Below are positions 59,320 through 64,000 of a stretch of 64,000 nt of DNA, piece by piece. Position numbers and translations under genes: made by a program. Positions within the stretch are counted from its first letter, which is position 1. The number at the start of each line of letters is the position of its first letter. Origin of the DNA: Celeribacter indicus (GTDB lineage Bacteria; Pseudomonadota; Alphaproteobacteria; Rhodobacterales; Rhodobacteraceae); the NCBI RefSeq assembly GCF_000819565.1, contig NZ_CP004393.1, forward strand, positions 2,170,001-2,234,000. Reading direction: 5' to 3'. Below the pieces are notes generated by a model that was given only the letters and a program-made list of their open reading frames with translations, was not told the origin of the DNA and did not search any database.

Positions 59320-59952
59320 TCACGCATCCGGCGGCAGAAGCCCCAGTCCGCGCAGGTAGATCCCGATCCCGCTTTCCAGGAGATCCTCGGGCGGGAAGGG
59401 CGAGCGCGTCCCCGGAGAGCCGCGCGCGAAGAGTTCCACGACACCGTGGCTCATCGCCCAGACATGGGCCGCGAACATCTGCGGCGGCGGCCGGCGGTCG
59501 GGGGGAATATGTTCCGACAGCTTCTCGGCCGCGCGTTCCAGCACGCCGAGGGCGCGGGTCGCGACCGCGTGCAGCTCCGGCGTGCGCTGGATCGAGATGC
59601 CGCTTTCGAACATCGCGACGTAATGGCCGGGGTATCGGCGCGCGAAGGCGAGATAGGCGCGTCCCGTCGCCTCGAAGGCGGCGAGCGCCGAGGGCTGTCC
59701 GGTGTCGAAGGCATAGTCGAGCAGGTCGGCGAAGACCTCGTAGCCCTGCCGCGCGATCTCCGCGATCAGGTCCTCGCGCCCCTCGAAATGGCGGTAGACC
59801 GCCGCCGGCGTCACGCCCGCCGATTTCGCCGCCTCGGAGAGGGAGAAGCCCGTCGGCCCCTTCTCCTCGATCAGCACGAGGGCCGCCTCGACGAGCGCCT
59901 GCTTGAGATTGCCGTGGTGATAGCCGCGTTTCGCCATCCCTGCCGCGCTCAC
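59320..59952 (-). CDS. TetR-family regulator
   Basis: Protein of 210 residues: an N-terminal TetR helix-turn-helix ([31 protein letters not shown]) and an all-helical ligand domain of the TetR_C type. It is coupled to ppk2 by a GTGA overlap if the GTG at 59952 is used; the ATG at 59937 is the alternative. Target unknown; regulation of the ppk2 promoter is possible by linkage. Confidence 0.9.
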   Translation of the reverse strand: MSAAGMAKRGYHHGNLKQALVEAALVLIEEKGPTGFSLSEAAKSAGVTPAAVYRHFEGREDLIAEIARQGYEVFADLLDYAFDTGQPSALAAFEATGRAYLAFARRYPGHYVAMFESGISIQRTPELHAVATRALGVLERAAEKLSEHIPPDRRPPPQMFAAHVWAMSHGVVELFARGSPGTRSPFPPEDLLESGIGIYLRGLGLLPPDA

Positions 59953-60836
59953 TCGTCCCTGTCGCCGGTGACGAGGATCCGCGGCCCGTCGACGATGCTG
60001 TCGTCGATCTCCCCCAGCACGCCGGAGATCCTGCCCCGGTAGTCGATCCCGCGGAGCACCGCGCGGATCGCGTTGAGCCGCGCGCGATACTTGTCATCGG
60101 CGCGGATCACGGTCCAGGGCGCGATCAGCGTATGGCTGCGCTCCATCGTCTCGGAGATCGCCCGTGTGTAGTCGTCCCACTTGTGCAGGCCCTCGACGTC
60201 GATGGCCGAGAGCTTCCATTGCTTGAGCGGGTCGCCTTCGCGGGCGAGGAAGCGGCGCAATTGCTCGGCGCGGCCGACATTGAGCCAGATCTTGAAGAGG
60301 TGGATGCCTTCGGAGACGAGCATTTCCTCGAATTCCGGGAGCTGGTGAAAGAATTTCTCCCGCTGCGCGTCGGTGCAGAAGCCGAAGACCTTCTCGACCA
60401 CGCCGCGATTGTACCAGGAGCGGTCGAAGAGCACGATCTCGCCCGCCGTCGGCAGGTGGTCGATATAGCGCTGGAAATACCATTGACCGGCCTCGCGCTC
60501 GGTCGGCTTCGCCAGCGCCACGATGCGCGCCGAGCGCGGGTTGAGGTTCTCGCGAAAGCGCTTGATCGTGCCGCCCTTGCCCGAGGCGTCGCGGCCCTCG
60601 AAGACGACGACGACGCGCTTGCCGGTCGCGCGCACATCCGCGAGCATCTTCACGAGTTCGCGTTGCAGCGCCGCCATCTCCGCCTCGTAGGCGTCCTTCT
60701 TCATCCATTTGTCGTAGGGAAAGGAGGGGGAGAGGATGTCGCGCTTGCTGCCCTCGGCCACCGCCTCGCGGATGGAGGCGGGCGCTTCGTCCTCGTAATA
60801 GCGGGTGATCGCGCCGTCGAAGGGCCGTTCGGTCAT
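59949..60836 (-). CDS. ppk2: polyphosphate kinase 2
   Basis: PPK2-family enzyme of 295 residues, transferring phosphate between polyphosphate and nucleotides. Walker [17 protein letters not shown] (80-95), lid-type arginine-rich segments, Walker [14 protein letters not shown] and the later [10 protein letters not shown] block are present. One-domain PPK2; class I (ADP or GDP phosphorylation) is most likely by length. The ATG at 60836 is favoured since the upstream extension is unlike the family. Confidence 0.94.
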   Translation of the reverse strand: MTERPFDGAITRYYEDEAPASIREAVAEGSKRDILSPSFPYDKWMKKDAYEAEMAALQRELVKMLADVRATGKRVVVVFEGRDASGKGGTIKRFRENLNPRSARIVALAKPTEREAGQWYFQRYIDHLPTAGEIVLFDRSWYNRGVVEKVFGFCTDAQREKFFHQLPEFEEMLVSEGIHLFKIWLNVGRAEQLRRFLAREGDPLKQWKLSAIDVEGLHKWDDYTRAISETMERSHTLIAPWTVIRADDKYRARLNAIRAVLRGIDYRGRISGVLGEIDDSIVDGPRILVTGDRDE

Positions 60837-60986
60837 GGTCGCAAACCTGTTGTTAACGCGCTTAACACTATGGCGCCATGGCGCGCCACATGCAACTCGG
60901 CGCGGCAGCCGGTCCGTCGCGGGAGGCGCGCGGCGCATGGCCGGGCGTGACGGTCGCTGCGCCGGGGAGGCCCGGAGGAGGGGGAT

Positions 60987-61910
60987 CTACTCCCCGATCC
61001 TGTCGAGCTCGAAGGGCGTGGTCTGGTAGATCTCGTTGATCCAGTTGCCATAGAGCAGATGCGCATGCGACCGCCAGCGGTTCGAGGGGCGCAGGGCCGG
61101 ATCGTTGTTCGGATAATAGTTCACCGGCGGCGCGATCGGCTTTCCCGCCGCCAGGTCGCGCCGGTATTCCTCGTCGAGGATGCCCGTGTCATATTCGAAA
61201 TGGTTGAAGATATAGAGCGCGCGATGGCCGGGATCCTGCACGAGGCAGGGGCCGGTCGTGTCCGAACCGAGCAGCGGCACGAGGCCCGGCACCGCGTCGA
61301 TCTCGGTCTGGCGCATCTCCGTCCAGCGGCTCACCGGGATCCAGCATTCGTCGGAGAAGCCGCGCAGGTAGGGCGAGGCCGGGGCGAGGTTGTTCTGGCG
61401 GAAGAGGCCAAAGGCCTTCTCCGGCAGGATGTGTTTCCCGACGCCGTGGAAATGATAGATCATCGCCATCCCGCCCCAGCAGACGCCGAAGGTGGAATGG
61501 ACATGGGTCTGGGTCCAGTCGAAGACCTCCTTCATCTCCTCCCAATAGGTCACCGCCTCGTAGGGCAGATGTTCGATCGGCGCCCCGGTGATGATGAGCC
61601 CGTCGAATTTCTCGCCCGAGGCCTTCACTTCCGCAAAGGGGCGGTAGAACTGCTCCATATGCGCGGCGGCGGTGTTCTTCGTCTGGTGCTCGGTCATGCG
61701 GATGAGATGGAAGTCGATCTGGAGCGGGGTCGCGCCGATCAGCCGGGCGAATTGCGTCTCCGTCTGGATCTTCTTCGGCATCAGGTTCAGAAGGCCGATC
61801 CGGATCTGCCGGATGTCCTGCCGCGCCGCGCGCCCCTCGCCCATGACCATGACGCCCTCGGCGGAGAGCACGTCATAGGCGGGAAGGGTTTCGGGCAGGG
61901 TGATCGGCAT
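60987..61910 (-). CDS. metA: homoserine O-acyltransferase MetA, probably acetyl-CoA-dependent
   Basis: MetA-family enzyme of 307 residues, first step of methionine synthesis from homoserine. Catalytic C144 in [10 protein letters not shown] and the H/E pair in FNHFEYD are present. The residue that sets the acyl donor (Glu111 in Bacillus cereus acetyltransferase, Gly in E. coli succinyltransferase) corresponds to E113 in [10 protein letters not shown], so acetyl-CoA is predicted. The ATG at 61910 follows AGGAAAGAGAGCC. The ATPase gene ends 34 bases upstream. Confidence 0.95.
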   Translation of the reverse strand: MPITLPETLPAYDVLSAEGVMVMGEGRAARQDIRQIRIGLLNLMPKKIQTETQFARLIGATPLQIDFHLIRMTEHQTKNTAAAHMEQFYRPFAEVKASGEKFDGLIITGAPIEHLPYEAVTYWEEMKEVFDWTQTHVHSTFGVCWGGMAMIYHFHGVGKHILPEKAFGLFRQNNLAPASPYLRGFSDECWIPVSRWTEMRQTEIDAVPGLVPLLGSDTTGPCLVQDPGHRALYIFNHFEYDTGILDEEYRRDLAAGKPIAPPVNYYPNNDPALRPSNRWRSHAHLLYGNWINEIYQTTPFELDRIGE

Positions 61911-61944
61911 GGAGGCTCTCTTTCCTGGAGGGTGGGATGCAGAT

Positions 61945-62817
61945 TTACGAGCTTGCCGCCCTGGTATCAAGCGCGCAGGCGACGAGGTCGCAGAAGGCCT
62001 CGGGCGTGGTCGCGGCGGCGACGTCCTCGGCGCGGATGGTGACGCCCCAGCCGTCGGCCATGGCGCGATAGCGCGGCTGGCGGTGGGCGAGCGCGCGGGC
62101 ATAGGTGTAGCGGATGAAGTCGTCGGGATCGACCGCGGTCCCGGCGACGCCCTTTTGCGCCAGGTATTCGTTCCAGATCGCGTCGAGGAATTCGGGCTGG
62201 TAGGCCATCGGCTTGGGCGCGCGGTCGAAGCGGCGCACCAGCTCCTCGGTATGCGCCTCCGAACCCTTGATCCAGACGAGCAGCGCGCGCGCGGAGAGGG
62301 CGGTCAGGACCGGGTCCGCCGGATCCTCCGGTGCGACCCATTCACAGATGGAGCCACCGGTGTCGCAGACGAAATGCGGATAGCCGTAAAGCTCTTCGGC
62401 GCGGTCGATGAAATGGCCGGTGTCGAGGAGCGCGGCCACCTCCGCCTCGCGGAACAGCGCCTGGCGGCGGCGGAACTCCTCGATCGGGATGCCGCCCTTC
62501 GCCGGATCGCCCGGCTTGCCCAGGAAATGCGACACGGGGGCGAGATTGTCGAAGGTGATGTTCGACTTGATGTAGATGCTGTCCGACAGGAACTGGTCGC
62601 GCAGGAAGGGCTCGCGCATCGCGACCTTCTTGAGGTTGTCGTCGATCGCCTCGCCGAGATAGCGCGTGCCGATCCGGTAGTCGATCGAATAGTGATACCA
62701 CTGGCCGGTGGCGCGCAACATGTTGGAGACATGGGTCTTCCCCAGTCCCGACATGCCGAAGAGAATGAGGCGTCGGGCGGTGCAGCCGCGCCAGTCGTCG
62801 CCGGTGTGGTAGATCAT
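61945..62817 (-). CDS. P-loop ATPase/kinase of unknown function
   Basis: Protein of 290 residues with one clear motif, Walker [17 protein letters not shown] at about 19-34. The rest ([45 protein letters not shown]) is soluble alpha/beta and resembles small-molecule kinases only loosely. GGGAGCGAC precedes the ATG at 62817. It lies directly upstream of metA on the same strand, so a link to methionine or sulfur metabolism is possible, but no function is known to me. Confidence 0.8.
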   Translation of the reverse strand: MIYHTGDDWRGCTARRLILFGMSGLGKTHVSNMLRATGQWYHYSIDYRIGTRYLGEAIDDNLKKVAMREPFLRDQFLSDSIYIKSNITFDNLAPVSHFLGKPGDPAKGGIPIEEFRRRQALFREAEVAALLDTGHFIDRAEELYGYPHFVCDTGGSICEWVAPEDPADPVLTALSARALLVWIKGSEAHTEELVRRFDRAPKPMAYQPEFLDAIWNEYLAQKGVAGTAVDPDDFIRYTYARALAHRQPRYRAMADGWGVTIRAEDVAAATTPEAFCDLVACALDTRAASS

Positions 62818-62877
62818 GTCGCTCCCTCGCCAAACACGGCCCTTCTCGTGCCACGCCTGCGCGGGGCTTGGCAAGGG

Positions 62878-63795
62878 CTAAGCCGGCCTCCGCGCCGCGA
62901 GGAGGCGAAGAATCCGCCCGTCGAGCGTCAGGAGGCCGAGCGCGATGAGCGCGAAGCCCGCATAGGCGCGCGGCGGGAGGCTTTCGCCCAGCACGAGCGC
63001 CCCCAGGGCGATGGAGACGGGCGCGACGATCAGGGTGGTGAGGGAGGTGTTGCCCGCGCCGGCGGCGCGCAGCACGCGGTAATAGATGAGATAGGTGAAG
63101 CCGGTGGCGACCACCGCGAGATAGACGAGCGCGACCCATGTGGCCGGCAGCAGCGCAAGCGGCGGCGGACCGGAGAGGGCGAAGGCGACCGGCAGGGCGC
63201 AGAGCGCGGCGCCGGAAAGCATCCCCGCCGCCGCGACCTCGGGGCGCAGCTCCGACAGCAGGAGCCGCCCGAGCGCGTTCGACAGCCCGTAGGACATGGT
63301 CGCCGCGATCATCGCGAGCTGGCTCAGCGAGGTCAGGTCGAGGGCGCGCAGCGCGCCGGGGCCGATCACCGTGACGATGCCGAGAAGGCCGAGGCAGACG
63401 CCCGCGAGCTTGCGCAGGCCGAGGCGCTCGTCGGCAAAGACGAGCGCCGCGAACACCACCCCGAAGAGCGCGGTGGAGGCGTTGAGGATCCCTGCGAGCC
63501 CGGAAGGGATGCGGTGCTGCGCCCATGTGATCAGCAGGAAGGGCAGCGCCGAGGTGAGGCAGCCGGTCACGACGAAGCGCCAGAGAGAGCGGCGCAGCGG
63601 CGGCAGCGGAAGCCGCGCGAGGAGCACGTAGCCCCAGAGGATGAGGGCGGCGAGGCTGACGCGGGCGGCGACCACCCAGTAGACCGGCAGTTCCCGGATC
63701 AGGAAGGCGACGGCGAGAAAGGACCCGCCCCAGAGCAGCCCCATGGCGAACAGCCCGGCCCAGGCGGCGGGGGAGATGGTCTTCTGCGGCGCCAT
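62878..63795 (-). CDS. EamA/DMT-family exporter
   Basis: Drug/metabolite transporter of 305 residues, about ten helices in two EamA halves; PVYWVVAARVSLAALILWGY and the repeat-start EsxPPR-like GESLPPRAYAGFALIALG show the family. Likely metabolite efflux; substrate not predictable. It starts at 63795 and ends 60 bases before the ATPase gene, so the three genes could be cotranscribed. Confidence 0.92.
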   Translation of the reverse strand: MAPQKTISPAAWAGLFAMGLLWGGSFLAVAFLIRELPVYWVVAARVSLAALILWGYVLLARLPLPPLRRSLWRFVVTGCLTSALPFLLITWAQHRIPSGLAGILNASTALFGVVFAALVFADERLGLRKLAGVCLGLLGIVTVIGPGALRALDLTSLSQLAMIAATMSYGLSNALGRLLLSELRPEVAAAGMLSGAALCALPVAFALSGPPPLALLPATWVALVYLAVVATGFTYLIYYRVLRAAGAGNTSLTTLIVAPVSIALGALVLGESLPPRAYAGFALIALGLLTLDGRILRLLAARRPA

Positions 63796-63894
63796 GGTGT
63801 GTCCTTTGCCTTTTGGTCAAAATCGCCTGTGCCGCGTCGGGAGGCAAACCGGATTTTGTGCAAAGGCGGATCACGGTTTTTGATGCCGCCCATG

Positions 63895-63922
63895 AAAAAG
63901 GCCCCGCGGGGGGCGGGGCCTT
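63895..63922 (-). terminator. terminator of the outer-membrane protein gene
   Basis: AAGGCCCCGC and GCGGGGCCTT form a 10-bp stem with a 5-base loop; read on the minus strand it is followed by TTTTT. It lies about 33 bases beyond the partial outer-membrane gene. Confidence 0.85.
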
Positions 63923-63954
63923 GTCCGGTGGACCTGTCGGGCCGGTCGGCTCGG

Positions 63955-64000
63955 TCAGAAGCGATGCGCGATCTTGAGACCCACGCCGAAGGCGTCGTTG
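63955..64000 (-). CDS. outer-membrane beta-barrel protein (3' end only)
   Basis: Only the last 14 codons are in the window: NDAFGVGLKIAHRF and a stop. The alternating pattern and terminal phenylalanine are the signature recognised by the BAM machinery. Most of the gene lies beyond the right edge. Confidence 0.6.
   Translation of the reverse strand, partial: NDAFGVGLKIAHRF

Noticed and set aside
60853..60865. TTAA-N5-TTAA before ppk2 as a CtrA site
   Set aside because: The spacing is five bases instead of seven.
61911..61944. SAM-II riboswitch in front of metA
   Set aside because: Only 34 bases separate metA from the preceding gene, and no pseudoknot-like conserved core was seen.

Overview
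The window is dense (about one gene per kb), GC-rich DNA with overlapping ATGA/GTGA junctions. It looks like a chromosomal segment of a marine-type alphaproteobacterium of the Rhodobacteraceae/Paracoccaceae (roseobacter) group. The indications are a CckA-type cell-cycle hybrid kinase with a CtrA-like box in front of it, a GAAC-N7-GAAC SOS box at recA, a rhizobial-type aglEFGAK alpha-glucoside operon, the eukaryotic-like NADP isocitrate dehydrogenase, and an S9 protein with a long N-terminus. The taxonomic call is inference from gene content. No rRNA, tRNA or CRISPR array was seen.

Layout. 1-2.0 kb: two ATPase genes of a dipeptide/oligopeptide ABC importer (the first cut by the window edge). 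2.0-10.4 kb: the most unusual region. It holds a gamma-glutamyltransferase-family hydrolase, a haem-oxygenase-like di-metal oxidase (HDO), two [2Fe-2S] ferredoxins flanking an unknown 97-residue protein, an aldehyde dehydrogenase, a TauE/SafE-type exporter, an FCD-GntR repressor, a GlcG/HbpS-like protein and a ferredoxin-FAD-NAD reductase. GTATAC-centred palindromes sit at the divergent promoters, so these genes look like one regulated catabolic system of unknown substrate. 10.5 kb: a DUF475/TerC-like membrane protein. 11.7-22.7 kb: a chemotaxis locus (mcp-cheB-cheD on +; STAS-cheY-cheA-cheW-cheR-cheY-unknown on -) interrupted by a decayed IS481-type transposase. 22.9-33.1 kb: sugar use, with glk and a GH1 beta-glucosidase on -, an aglR-like LacI repressor, and aglEFGAK on +.

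33-54 kb: mostly housekeeping genes: a TDT transporter, guaB, an RsmB-like methyltransferase, cckA, recA, alaS, typA, icd, rplM-rpsI. Mixed in are a secreted 14-residue-repeat protein, an SMR efflux protein, tandem YitT paralogues separated by a 16-G tract, HupE/UreJ and VIT1/CCC1 proteins. 53.7-59.2 kb: three SGNH-clan genes, the last translationally coupled to a PotBCA-like ABC importer with no binding protein. 59.3-64 kb: a TetR regulator, PPK2, metA, an unknown P-loop ATPase, an EamA exporter, and the 3' end of an outer-membrane protein running off the edge.

How they work together: in the HDO cluster the reductase and ferredoxins would pass electrons from NAD(P)H to the di-metal oxidase, the dehydrogenase would oxidise an aldehyde product, and the exporter would remove an anion. 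The agl genes import and hydrolyse alpha-glucosides, and Glk phosphorylates the glucose released by AglA and by the beta-glucosidase. CtrA-like boxes at cckA, and weaker ones at both che promoters, suggest cell-cycle/motility control.
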